This document shows positions 1 to 11,505 of a stretch of DNA of 64,000 nt, piece by piece. The first letter of the stretch is position 1. Each line of letters begins with the position of its first letter. The notes under the pieces are model-generated. The model saw only the letters and a list, made by a program, of their open reading frames with translations. It was not told where the DNA came from and made no database searches. A program made the translations under genes and the position numbers. The DNA comes from Tigriopus japonicus (taxonomy: Eukaryota > Arthropoda > Copepoda > Harpacticoida > Harpacticidae): NCBI GenBank assembly GCA_010645155.1, contig CM021316.1, forward strand, positions 12,069,311 through 12,133,310, written 5' to 3'.

Positions 1-72
1 TTGGGTCGAGTTGTCCGTTGGGTCGAGTTGTCCTGGGTCGAGTTGTCCGCTGGGTCGAGTTGTCCTGGAACG
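1..72. repeat. Arm of a fold-back element, cut by the window edge
   Basis: The window opens with four tandem copies of a 14-16 base unit built on GGGTCGAGTTGTCC. They end in TTGTCCTGGAAC, which is the reverse complement of the outer end of the complete element at 9869-10546 (GTTCCAGGACAA). I read this as the right arm of a second copy whose body lies before the window. Confidence 0.75.
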
Positions 73-75
73 TTG

Positions 76-3000
76 GGGAAGTATAGATTTAAAAGGTTAA
101 TTTAAAAGATCAAAAAAATTAAAACAAGAAAATATGAATCAGGATAATATCAACTTTTTATAAGGCTCAAAAACCCTTTTCTCTCAATCTTGTGGGTCAC
201 AAGGTGTATTTATTCAGAAATGTTAACTTCACGTAAAATGTATATTTTTCTCTTTCTCATGCGAGTGAAAATTCTACTTTATAGGAGTGGGATCTATTAA
301 GATGCCCATATATGGGTGGTTTAACGAGTTTCAGTCAACGAATTCCCTTAATATAAAAAGTTAATGCGTCTTCAAACATATGGAATTTCCTAACGTGCCC
401 AAATTTCAATTAACGAAGCGTGGCCTTCGTTTTAGAAAAGGCTGGAGCCCTATCAATTCCATGTGGCACAATTCTGTGGAAGTCATGAGTGACATGACTT
501 CAAAGATCAATTGCGACATTTCTGAGTCAATATTTGAATGAGTAGTACTAAATCCATCAAAATTCATCTACTTAAATACTTAATGAAGTTTCAAGGCCAC
601 CAAATCCAACGCCATGTCGATTACGATTGATATCTTGCATGAGTAATATAACTCCTAACCCTGTATGTCTCAAAACCAATTGTAATATTTCAGTGCAAAT
701 GTTTTATCGGATTAATCAAACTAATGAAACTGATCATATTTCTCTTGACGAAAAACATCCCTTCTGTTTAACTTATCAATTATTATTTGTTATTACTCCA
801 ACTGTGTCAGCCCTGTACATATGTACTGTACATAGGTTCTGTCAAATTTAAAGGAAAAAGCTTGTACATTCTAATAACAACTTTCGTTACTTTTTGTTAG
901 GCATTAAATGCAAACCATCAAATCTTAAAATTCTACGGTACTTTCTGATTAATCGTCAGTTTTAAGATGTTATTAAAAAGAGCTCGTAATTGTGCCGCAC
1001 GATTGATTGTGCTCAAAAATCAGCTTAGTCAGTCCTTTGTCCTTGCATGTCGGTTCCATTTTATAAAGGCATCCAAACATGTGTTGAAGCTCTTGAAATT
1101 TGAAGATGCGGCAAACCATTTGTTTCCTGCTGACATCTGACTAGTCATGGTTCAACCAAGAACAAGCATAGCCATTTCTATGACATACATTTGACAAGAA
1201 CGAAGAGACTTAGACGTCAGAACAATTGGAAGTCCCAGCAGGCGAAATGCAGTACATTTGCTTTCGTTTCCATAATACCAACATTTGCTTCCTTCCTTGA
1301 GTTTGATGTGCGGAAGGGGAAGATATTTTTTGAGAACTGAGCGTTCCTTGGGTGGGACTAGTGCACTATAATGTAAGAGTACACTCATGCAGTGCATTTT
1401 GTGTGGCAACAGCTCGCACTTTTTACATATCGATGTAATTTATTGGCTGATGGATAAAGTCAAACATCAGTTCTGGGCAAACTGAAGTCCTTCAAATGCT
1501 CACTGGGGACCACAAAAGACCATGGCAGGGTTTTTGGTTAAATCATTGGTAGTGATGGACCAAAAGGGCTCTTTACTGAAACCGAAAATTTCGGCCGAAG
1601 GAAGACTTGACCGAAACCGAAACTAAAATCAATTGACCACAAAATCATTTAAATGCAAAATTCACTTGACAAATTTGAATAGCTCTTGTGTTCCCTTTGT
1701 TTCTTGTGTTCGGCAATGACAAATTCAAAAACAAATCTTGAGAGTGCTTTTGGACCAAAAAAAAAGATCCAACCGAAAACGATTGTAGTGTCATTTAAAG
1801 TCCCTCCATCAACATTTTAGATGATTTAGTTTGTCCAAAACTGGTGGATGACCGTCTTTTTCTACAAATCAATACGTGTCATACATGGAAAGTGCCAATT
1901 GCGGCAACAACAAAACAATCCTAGATGGCGCACTTTATGACTGTGCTCTAATTTTACTCTACACTATATCTGTGCATCGGATCCGACAAGACCTCCCAAT
2001 CCAAACCGCATCGAATTTTAGTGATCGGAACCCGAAACCCTTCAAGTCAACCCGAACGAATTCGAATCCGAAAATCTGCTATGTAAAAAAGCAATGATAA
2101 AAGTAAGTACAGTAAGAACAGTAAGTAAATGATAAAAAGACAATCAGATAAGAAAAATTTCACATTTGAAAATTCTACCTTTTTGTGGTAATTTTAAAAC
2201 AATCAATCTATTAAAGTCTTTCTTTGCTTTCTTTTGGAATAGCCTAAAACTGAAGCTTCTTTTCTTGTCCAGGTCTGAAATTCAGACGAATTTGGAAATA
2301 TCCAAAGATCCTGCAAAACTACATTGATTTCCTCAAACTTTGATGGTTTAGCAAATTTGGGCAGGCATATTTATCAATCTCAGACTTAAATGTAAATTTA
2401 CTGGTGACTCGAAAAATTGATTGTTATTTATTTGTGAAAAATAGTATTTCATATGGCTTTTCACCACTTCAGGGGCCAAAATTGAAAATTTTCGTAATTT
2501 CCTCGGTCCCGAAAAGTGCAAGACTTGCAGAAAAGCGCAAGACATGGAAGCACTGCCTGGATTAGACCAACCCTGGCTGAAGAAAAATACTTTGTTCAAA
2601 TATCAAAAAGGAAATCAGGCGATTTTCAAATCTACAATGTATAAACATAAGTACAGAAATTCTAGCATAAGATAATTTACGATCACGTGAGTACAAAATA
2701 CGAGAGGGAGGAGCACAAGGCAAGAACTTCGGAGTTTTGGAAATAGCCCCAGAGCACTTGTATGACCTGAGATTAGCTCAAAAAAGAAACTGATTCCAAG
2801 ATAAGTCTCAAAGCCAATCAATAGAAAGAATATTAGAAAAGGTTGCCAAAAATGCTCATGGTCAAAAACAAACGGTGTGATGGAACTTCTAAATAAAAAC
2901 CGTTTTCATTGGCGACATTGGAGTAAATAATACGTATTCATCAATGCAGTATTTATTTCACACAAGTTCGATTTTACTGGCCAAGTTTAGACTCCTAAAG

Positions 3001-3720
3001 TTCTCGATAAATTTTTGTTTTGGCGGGAACATTTTCTCAATTTTGTCCATCTTACGACTTTAGCACCAAAGAGCAGAAGATCGGATACGAGTTAGTTCTT
3101 CAACTTATTTGACTTGACATGGGGGCAAGTAGCTTTTTTTCTCGGTCTTACTTCGCGTTTTGATACAGGGTTGTAAATATGTTCTTAGTTACAATTAACT
3201 TTAACATACGTTTTCAGTCAAGGCTCTTCTACGTTTGTTCGTTCCTTGCGCCTCCTAAGAAGATTGAGTTGGTATCAGAAAATTTGATGTCACTTGGAAC
3301 GTGCGATTACTGAAGTGTTCTACAAACAAATAATAGATACCTGTTTGATCTGCTTTGCTTGAAATGCTCTAAATCCTTCAAATATTATGCTATGCATTTG
3401 AAGCGATGGTTTCCAGCGGGATAAGGTTTTTCAAAACACTTCGTTACCGTATTTTTCTAAATTTAAAGCAATTTTTTGATCAATTCCTGGACACCCTGTA
3501 AGCATCAGGAATTCATTTCCAAGAGTTTGGTGGAAGTGACTCCAAGAATGTCAACGAAATCTAATCCATCCTTCACAATGAGATAGAAATGTGACCCGGA
3601 CGAGATTTGACGCACAACTCAATGTCGATTTTGCCTATTTCCTGGATCCAGGAATGCGCTTGATACAAGAGCTTATCTAGAATTCGCAAAGTGTGAGCAG
3701 GATGAGATGTTTTTTTCTAA
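76..3720. other. Intergenic stretch with scattered repeat fragments, no gene recognised
   Basis: No open frame here resembles a known family and none is longer than about 85 codons. Three fragments stand out. AGTGATGGACCAAAAG near 1552 recurs inverted near 13510 and may be a transposon end. About 170 bases at 1795-1965 recur at 33905-34085. At 1973-2080 there is a stretch with TGTGCATCGGATCCGA, the end sequence of the hAT-like element at 60042. The rest is AT-rich DNA in which I see nothing. Confidence 0.6.
1795..1965 (+). repeat. Dispersed repeat, copy 1 (see 33905-34085)
   Basis: About 170 bases align with 33905-34085. Shared blocks include CATCAACATTTTAG, TTTAGTTTGTCCAAAACTG, ATGACCGTC and TGGCGCACT followed by a TATGAC-CTCT block. 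No inverted ends or coding sequence were seen, so the class is unknown. Confidence 0.7.
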
Positions 3721-3721
3721 C

Positions 3722-3727
3722 TTTATT
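3722..3727 (-). terminator. Poly(A) signal of the cuticle protein gene
   Basis: Reads AATAAA on the minus strand, about 95 bases past the TAA stop of the cuticle gene, a normal distance for a short 3' UTR. Confidence 0.6.
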
Positions 3728-3822
3728 TGCATTTAACGATAAATATCCAGGAAATAAATTAAGCAATTCTTGCAGGCTGTCGGTTTTGCATCGTAAATAT
3801 CTTCACTGAATCACCACTCCGC

Positions 3823-4817
3823 TTATTCAAAAAGGTAACGGATATAGTCAGGTTGCTGGCGAGAAGTGGCCTTGGCAGGCGCCACACGCTCCGCCAAAGG
3901 CTGAGGAGCAAAGTCACGGGCCACTTGAACCACAGGCTCTTCATTGTTGTTGGGGAGAACTTTATCAACGACAACCGTGGGTTGAGCCACTTCAACCAAG
4001 CGAATCCCGATGGGTGCGTAATTGGCCAGAGGTTCCTCAGCACGGGCTAAGACTGGGGCAGAGTAAGAAGGACGGTTGTTGGATGCTCTGGTGGCCAAAA
4101 CTTGAGGTTCCTCTGTAACGGGAGCTGCGCCATAACTGGAAGAAGGTGGATCCCCGGCAGTACTGGGAGCGCGGACAGCTGCGTCACCGTAATTGGTAGA
4201 AGCTCTGGCGGCCAAAACTTCAGGCTCCGGAGAACTGGCTGCAGTATAACTAGTTCCTGAAGATGTGGAACCACTGTTGGCATTGCGGGCGGTTTCTTCC
4301 TGAGCAAATCGGATTTGAGCGGCTACGGCCTCAGCTTGTTCGGGAAAGGGGATCTCAGGGGCAATAGGAAGAATGTCAGACTCGGCCCGGAAACCCCTTT
4401 CATCAGCCACCCAAGACACGAGAACGTCATCGCCGTTTTGATCTACGTAGCTGTAGCTACCTCTCATGACCATCACTTCAGTGCCATCGATGTCCTTCAT
4501 TGTGCCCGTAGCCTCCTGCTTGATGCCATTCTCAGTTTCATAGGAGAAGTCAAAGTCAGGATTGTCACCAGTCGGACCGTTGAAGACGGATCGGACGATG
4601 CCAATGGGTTGGAGCTCCACCAGAGCGACGGCCGATCTAGTGTTGGAACCAGGATTGGCATAGGAGGCCAAATCTCTGATGAATCGGAGTTGGGCATTGG
4701 ACACCAAGGCCATGGCCAAGGTAATGAGGGTGACAAACTGGAACAAAAAGAAATATCATTGGAACAAATGAGGCTGGGTGGGTTTTTGGGCGGAGGTGAG
4801 TCTCATACTTGTTTCAT
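3823..4817 (-). CDS. Cuticle protein with a chitin-binding R&R domain
   Basis: Structural protein of the exoskeleton, secreted by the epidermis and binding chitin through an extended Rebers-Riddiford (chitin_bind_4) domain. Two exons: 4809-4817 (ATG AAA CAA) and 3823-4737, joined over a 71-bp intron with GT and CAG borders. This gives 307 residues starting MKQFVTLITLAMALVSNAQ, a clear signal peptide. The R&R domain covers about residues 65-131 and shows the family pattern: YETENG, then GSYSYVD, then VSWVADERGF. The C-terminal half is Pro/Ala/Ser-rich with repeated VLAARAS or VLATRAS motifs. Splitting the signal peptide after three codons is common in arthropod cuticle genes and explains why the longer frame starting at 4746 (MFQF) is not the real start. 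An antisense open frame across 4315-4833 is a shadow. Confidence 0.93.
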
Positions 4818-4901
4818 GGTGATAGGTGTTTAGGTTGTAAGATGAAGTTGCTTCTCCAAAGGCAATGGAAGTAATGATGGTTTGATTCACTTTCGATTGG
4901 G

Positions 4902-4909
4902 CTTATATA
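4902..4909 (-). promoter_or_regulatory. TATA box of the cuticle protein gene
   Basis: TATATAAG on the minus strand, with a CCAAT motif just upstream at 4915-4919. About 34 bases downstream lies TCATTA, close to the arthropod initiator consensus, placing transcription start near 4875 and giving a 5' UTR of roughly 58 bases. A TATA promoter fits a strongly induced cuticle gene. Confidence 0.7.
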
Positions 4910-4919
4910 TCCATTGGTC

Positions 4920-5944
4920 CAATAAGCCACTACTCATCCTTATTCTTGTCTTGATCTGAATCAGGTTTTACCCTCGGCAACATCTTCATCGGTCAGAGCT
5001 CCCAGTTACCGGTATTCTTTGACTTCCCTCTCCTTCTCCTTCATCTCCTCCTAGACCCAAAGTTGCTGTTACAGTTTTGTTCTCTTATTTGGGGTGAGAC
5101 GACTTGTGACTCTCGGACAGTGGTCCGATTACGCAGGATTTGCGTCAATCACATGGCTCCTTGAAGGTGGAAGAATCGTCAACCGTATCAAAGTGCAATC
5201 GGCAGCATTGTCTCACCTAACCTTCCCAAAATGATAAGCTCGGACACACAACATCAGGAAATTTGTCCGACTCATGAGTCACAATTCTGCAGAAGACCCA
5301 TTCATCTTTCTCTAGGACATTGACATTCCGAGCATTTTTCCATTGATTGATGCTTGATCTACACGACCAGTCAGCGAACACCTGATTTCCTCTTTCTTGA
5401 ACTTCACGCCATATCTAGTTAGAGGTCCGATTAGGTCATCCCCTAAAGTTGAATTCTCCAATGAATTACTTTATCGTTTACCGCTTTTAATAACCTGATA
5501 TGGCGCAAAGAGTACATTTGAGGCATTAAATTACGATGAGCACAAGTATGAAGCATCACATTCATTCATTCTTGACAACTAATGATCTTAAGCAGAACCT
5601 TGGGAGTACGAAACAAAATGGCTCGAATTTTGAACAAAATATCCAATATGCAATGCTTGCCGCTGATTTGAAGAAATTATCGCCAACAGCGTTTTGATCC
5701 AAGTTGGAATAAAAATGTTTTAAAGCACTGTAGCTTATTCTCGGTTTAACCGTTCTCCTCTTTTGCTGTTTTCAATGGACTCAATATAAAAGTATACTTT
5801 TGGATCAAGAATTGAGAGCACAAATTAATTTTGGTCTTGGTTTTGCTAGATGGTATTTGTAAATTGCTGTTTCTTAATCAGCCTTAGGCAACCAGAATAC
5901 TACTGCCAAACAGGTCTAGAAAAAAATGATATTTTTGTTGGGTT
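4920..5944. other. Upstream region of the cuticle gene, nothing recognised
   Basis: One kilobase of non-coding DNA between the cuticle promoter and a LINE remnant. It probably carries upstream control sequence, but I can name no site in it. Confidence 0.5.
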
Positions 5945-7140
5945 GCAGATTTTTTTTACCGCAACAAGGAATGGGATTCCTTGAAAAGAATGTTAATCAT
6001 TAACGGTACTGCATAAAATTATCATTTATATGATATTTGGTCTAATAACAAGTTACTGCTGAGTGATCTGTACAAACTTGAAAAGTGATTCAATGGACTT
6101 CATTGTTCAAACTAGCCTGGATTCCTTGGATTTGGAGGTGCTCTAAGAGCACAAGTAAAACCTCTACAGTGGCTACAGCTGACCTCAAATCCTGGGTTGG
6201 AACAGAGCCCATGAATGCTCTTGAAGACTTACAGTATCATATACCTTTCATAACTTCTCTGAGAACTGTACAGCCCTAGCTTTTGGAGTCTCTCCCAATA
6301 CGAGAGCTCTCTCATTCCTGTGATGTTCCTAGTAAAACATCTTTGGACCTGCTCGACCTTTTGCAAACCTGCCGAACTCATTGGAGCCCAAATGGGTGAA
6401 GCATATTCAAGATAAGGCTGAACAATCGACAGAGTTAGCATCGAAATACTATCTCTGGACTTGAAAGTGCGATAGATCCTAGCACATGTTTGAAAACCAC
6501 TTGCAACTGGATATGCTCATCAAACTTTCCATCCTCTTGTATTAAAACCCCTAAATCTTTCATGGGCGATACCTTCTCATTTTCACAACTTCCATTGTCT
6601 TTGAGTGGAACATCTAATTTTGACGCCCCATACGTCATTGTGCGGAATTTCATCCCATTTAAAGTCAAGTTACTCCCGCCAACCCAAGAGTAGACTTTCT
6701 CCAAGTCATTAACTAGACTTATTAGTCCCGACCATTCCTTCCACAAACTCACAAACAAATTTGGTATCATCAGCATATGATGAAATACCAACCTTTTTAC
6801 TATTGGTTTTAAAAACTTTAAAGGAGCAATAAAGAGAATAAACAGGAGCGGACTTATAATTGAACCTTGTGGAACACCTGACTTGACATCATACATGCCA
6901 CTTAACGATTCTTCAACCTTAACCAATTACTTCCTATCACTCATGAAACTACCAATCCAATTCAGGACCTTACCCTGGTTCCCAAACTCTTTGAGTTGAC
7001 CGAGCAAAAGACCATGATCTACCATATCAAAGGCCTTGGCAAAGACAAGATAGACTACATCCACTGACTCATGACTTCCATTCTTGTCAATGATTTGCTC
7101 AATATGGTCAAGCAATGGGACAAGCCCAAAGGTTGGTAAA
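5945..7140 (-). pseudogene. 5'-truncated LINE (non-LTR retrotransposon), reverse transcriptase remnant
   Basis: A dead copy of a jockey/CR1-like reverse transcriptase. From 7140 downward the minus strand reads the FAKAFDMVDH motif, then GVPQGSIISPLLF, then a YADD catalytic motif at 6766-6777 preceded by S and followed by TK, then LNGMKF, and the C-terminal YLEYASPIWAP and GLQKVEQVQRCF stretch (6229-6441). YADD lies in a different frame from the flanking motifs, so at least two indels and several stops break the gene. The endonuclease half is missing. The 3' end, at the low coordinate side (5950-5985), carries the tail GGAATCCCATTCCTTGTTGC, shared with copies at 45880 and 63090. Confidence 0.85.
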
Positions 7141-9868
7141 GTGAGCGCTTTAACTCATACCACCAAGTAAAATAGGGGCGTTGGCTGTGCTGAGTACCTC
7201 AGCTAGTTTGACAAATCGATTTTTTTCCAAATAGCGTCCATTCAATGATTCTATGTCCCTGGGAACGATCAATATTTTACGTTGAGATACCTCTTCTTGC
7301 ACTTTGTTGTTAATATGCTCAGTTTATTAACTAGAAAATGAGAAACATCAAATCACACATTACCAGAAAGAAGCATTGAAAACTATTTCATCTCTCTCCG
7401 GAAAAAAAACATTTTGAGACATTGAAGTAATTCTTCAGAACCCACTTGGCAATTAACCACCTTTTGGTCATTATTTGGATAAGTTTCAAGTCTTTTTTGC
7501 AATAGGACAATATAGGTTAAAATACTTATTGTCACCCTGAAAATCACCCTGAAAAGGAATTTTGCATATTACTGACCCAAATTCAGCCAAGGTATAGTAA
7601 CGTGAAATATCGATCATTTTTACGAAGGTAGACTCTGTGACTAGACGGCAAAATGGAACCGACTTGGATTTGCCAAAATGGGCCGAGGAACTCAGCCCAG
7701 CCAACGGCCCTGTTTTACCGCAAGCGGTATGATTTAAATCGCTCACTTGAGCAACCTCGCAGCATGCCCATGATTAAATGAGCTGAGCTTAAATGCGCTC
7801 GAAACCCAGCACCACAATTGGAATTTGTCAAGCGTTTGTGGGTATTAATTCCTTTACTTTTGTGACATCGAAAATCTGAAATATTTCCTTTGGAATTTGT
7901 GTTTTCATAAGCGTTTTTTCGCTTTTTAGGGTCAAAAATTGACCAGTTAAATTTAAACAATTCAGCAGGTAATCGACATACTATCTTCAATTAATTTTGA
8001 TTGAACAGGTAAAAATGTGTTGACAATATTTTCAAAAATCTCTTACTTTAACAGTTTTTAGGTGTATAACTTTTGATCTAGATCTGACTGAGATGAAAGC
8101 TATAATCAAAGTTGTTAGACTTGGTTTCATGGGCCAGAAGCATATCTCTGTGTTTTGGAATTTCTGTGCAAACTTGACGATCAATTTTTCAGTACCGTGA
8201 AACGGTTCTAATTTTAGCCAAGGATCCTACCGGCGACATTACGGTAGATCTGATCAAATGTGATTGGAACCTTTATATTTGTTATTACACACATTTCTTT
8301 TAATTAAATGATTAACTTATTAACGGATAATGTTATCCTTTCTTACAAAAATGTAACCGGACATGTGTTGGTCCTGCAAGTGGATGGATAAAAACCCACA
8401 AGAAGAAAAACTTTTTATACCTTAGAACTTGTTTTTACCTGGAACGAAAGGTCCAAAAGACGCTCAAAGAAGATGTTAGAAATGGAAAGAAATGTCATCA
8501 CTTCATTTAAATAGGTTCATTACATTTAAACTTTGTTTTTTGAAACCACGCGATTATTCAGGTTTGTCCCAAATGTCAAGTAAGAGTAAACTTTTGTGTT
8601 ATAAACAGGGCTGCACAAATAATGCAAATAAAAAGCCAAAAGATGCATCAACAATTGCAACAAAAATGCCGAAAAATACAAAAGAAAATGCAAAAAAAGC
8701 ACGCATTTGAAAAATGTTTAGACTAAATTAAATATCACTTATTGAACAAATCAAAATTAAGGCCCATAAAGGCCAATAAAAGCATTTAGAGCTCTTGGTT
8801 TTTCATTCAAAAAATATCAAATAAGAACATGGTTGTAAATTAAATTGTTGTTAGTGTAGTAAAACTTAGTTTTACTGAGTCTGAAATATTTGCACTTAGA
8901 ACTAATTTTACTTCACTTTCATTCTTTAACTGAAAAGACTATTGGCAATACTTAAAATCCAAATGTCAAAGAGAAATATTAAACCTTCAAAGCAAAGAGT
9001 TTTCCAACATGGTGATTAAAAGATCCTTCTCTTCCTTACTTGCGATATATCTTTCATCCAATCAATCCCTGAAGATCAATATAACTTTATACCACTTCAT
9101 ATCAATCAAGGAATTGAGGAGTGAATAGATGTGATTGATCAAAAAAACCTTAACTGAAAAACTGTTTCAGCCAAGCATTCCAAAGAGAAAAGGGAAGTGA
9201 ATTTGTTTAATTTGGTGAAGAATGTAAAAATCACGAAAATATTAATGTTCTTTAAGAATTTGGAAAAACAGCAAATTTCGACGACGAGGCCGAAAATGCA
9301 AATAAAAGAGAAAAATGCCACAAAAATGCACCAAATTTCGATAAAAGCAAGAAAACATCTATCCAAATATGCAAGCAATAAACGAAGAATAAAGGCATTT
9401 CTGTTGTATTTAACACCTTTTTTGATTGGCCTTCTTGCGTCAGTTTTAATATTAGCAGGTAAAAAAAGAGCTAAAAAAAGATTTGGTTCGACTTCAAAAG
9501 TCTGTTCATATTTTTCAAACACATATAGATATGTTTATGAGGCTTTCCCATAAGACTGATCGATCCTTATCCGAGGAAAGATACAAAGCAAATTGTGGCA
9601 AAATTAACCATCCCATTGCTACAGGTCGATTGTTAGCTACGTTTTCCTTAGTTTCCTTCAAGGGCACTATGGCTATCTCATGAATGTTAGATTTTTTAGG
9701 GATGAAATCCTTTGATGACCTCAAAACGAAACTTTGTTGACCTAAAATAACCGAATTGTGAGTAATTGTCTTGCAGTTCCTGACTCACTTGTTCGGTCGA
9801 AATCTAACTGTGACTTTGACTTTTATACAACCAAGTGGTTATACAATAAGTCAAGTGTTGACTACACT
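7141..9868. other. Intergenic stretch, AT-rich, no gene recognised
   Basis: No supported gene. Around 8600-8710 and 9270-9390 there are runs rich in AAAATGC-like words; the first begins CAGGGCTGCAC, resembling a hAT transposon end, so these may be decayed mobile DNA. Open frames of up to 127 codons here are low-complexity and overlap on both strands. Confidence 0.5.
9860..9868. repeat. Left 9-bp target duplication of the fold-back element
   Basis: GACTACACT, repeated exactly at 10547-10555 on the other side of the element. Confidence 0.8.
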
Positions 9869-10546
9869 GGTTCCAGGACAACTCGACCCAGCGGACAACT
9901 CGACCCAGGACAACTCGACCCAACGGACAACTCGACCCAGGACAACTCGACCCAACGGACAACTCGACCCAACGGACAAGTCGACCCAACGGACAACCCG
10001 ACCCAGGACAACTCGACCCAGCGGACAACTCGACCCAGCGGACAACTCGACCCAGCGGACAACTTAACCTTTTGAACAACTCGACTCTGAAAACAACTAA
10101 ACCCACTACAAAAGTCGAGCTTGTGGAAATCTGAAAAAGCACAAAACTCAAACTAGTGGTTCAAAATATTCACTTTAATTCAAAAAATCAAATTTGAGGA
10201 AGAAACAATCTGCCTTTGGCAATAGGAAAAATCAGTAAAATGATATTCAATAGCAAAAATGCCTTTTGAAAATATGAAGTTATACATATTTTATAGATTT
10301 TCTGAAAAATGGGGATCTGCCATGCAATTTTGATTACTAGAAGTTCAATTGATTGGTTAGTTCTGTTTTGTGCCTTTTTGAAGTTGTCCACTAAGTCGAA
10401 TTTCTGCTGGGTCAAGTTGTTCATTAGGTTAAGTTGTCCGCTGGGTCGAGTTGTCCGCTAGGTCGAGTTGTCTGCTGGGTCGAGTTGTCCGCTGGGTCGA
10501 GTTGTCCTGGGTCGGGTTGTCCGCTGGGTCGAGTTGTCCTGTCACC
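9869..10546. mobile_element. Fold-back (FB-like) transposon with tandem-repeat arms
   Basis: The left arm (9869-10075) is about a dozen tandem copies of a 15-16 base unit, GGACAACTCGACCCA with short spacers. The right arm (about 10385-10546) has the same unit inverted. The outer ends are GGTTCCAGGACAACTCGACC and, inverted, GGTGACAGGACAACTCGACC. The element is bounded by the exact 9-bp direct repeat GACTACACT. Tandem-repeat inverted arms plus a 9-bp duplication match the architecture of Drosophila FB elements. The roughly 300-bp core is AT-rich and codes for nothing I can identify, so the copy is non-autonomous. Open frames through the arms come from the repeat and are not genes. Confidence 0.85.
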
Positions 10547-10555
10547 GACTACACT

Positions 10556-11505
10556 AATTCAAAAAGCTACAGACAAGGACAAAGTTGCGTTAACTTGACA
10601 CAACTCTTTGTCTGCTCAATAACCACCAAATTTTCTGGACGAAGAGGCTGGTTTTAACAATTATAGTTCCTTAATAGAAACCAAACACGTTTTTCTGTAA
10701 AAAAAAAGATCTTACTTCTTATGCTGATGACGTAGCTCAGTTTTTTGGTTCTATGAGATGCCAAATGAAGAGCTATGCCTTCTCAAAGCTATCTAGTACA
10801 GAGAGTATGCATTGAACGAATTCACCCTTTAAAGGTAACCTAATGCTAGAAGAGGGCTGGCTTGCTCATCCATTCTATGCAGGATTGTGTTATGAGCTTT
10901 GAGAGAGCATAGCATTTGACTCTGATGTTTGATTTCGTTCAAAAATAGAAGTGCGCAGTTCACCCAATATAAGCCAGGTCTCATTGGCAGAATCCATCAC
11001 GGGATCGATTTCTTCCTTACGGAAATCAATCCTTCATGCATCCAGAGAAATCCAATGGTTCTTGGGCCTGTTTCAAGGATTCCATTCTTGAGCTATTTGA
11101 ATCAGTGCAGCCTTCATTCAATCTAACATAAATCAAGTGGAAATATCAGTTTGTTTTACCAAAATCAGTACTGTAGTGGGTCTTCAGTTTACGGGGAAGT
11201 GTACTCTTGGGTTCGAAACCATGAATAACAATCGACATGGAATACGTTTTGGGGAGTAGAAGTGCCCCGATGGGAAAAAGTCACCAACAGATGATCTATG
11301 TCTAAAATCCAGTCTCTAGAGAAATGATTTGCATTTGAGATTTGGTTTCATATAGGTATTTCATATTAAGCGTGTCCAAAGATGAATCAAATCCATCTTT
11401 TTAAGAAAACAAAATATTTGTATCATTATTGAACATGATGGTAAAAATAGAAATTTGTAAATCAGAAATTGCATTCTTAAAACAAGTGGAAGAAGTTAGC
11501 CGTTG
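10556..11505. other. Intergenic stretch, nothing recognised
   Basis: No coding similarity or repeat structure seen. Its right part should contain the 3' UTR of the DRAM-like gene, but no canonical AATAAA was found close to the stop. Confidence 0.5.

Noticed and set aside
4315..4833. 172-codon plus-strand frame
   Set aside because: Antisense shadow of the cuticle protein gene; no family similarity.
9139..9553. Overlapping 127- and 118-codon frames on opposite strands
   Set aside because: AT-rich low-complexity sequence with Lys- and Phe-rich translations, no motif.
9758..10151. Several open frames of 64-115 codons on both strands
   Set aside because: They run through the tandem-repeat arm of the fold-back element.
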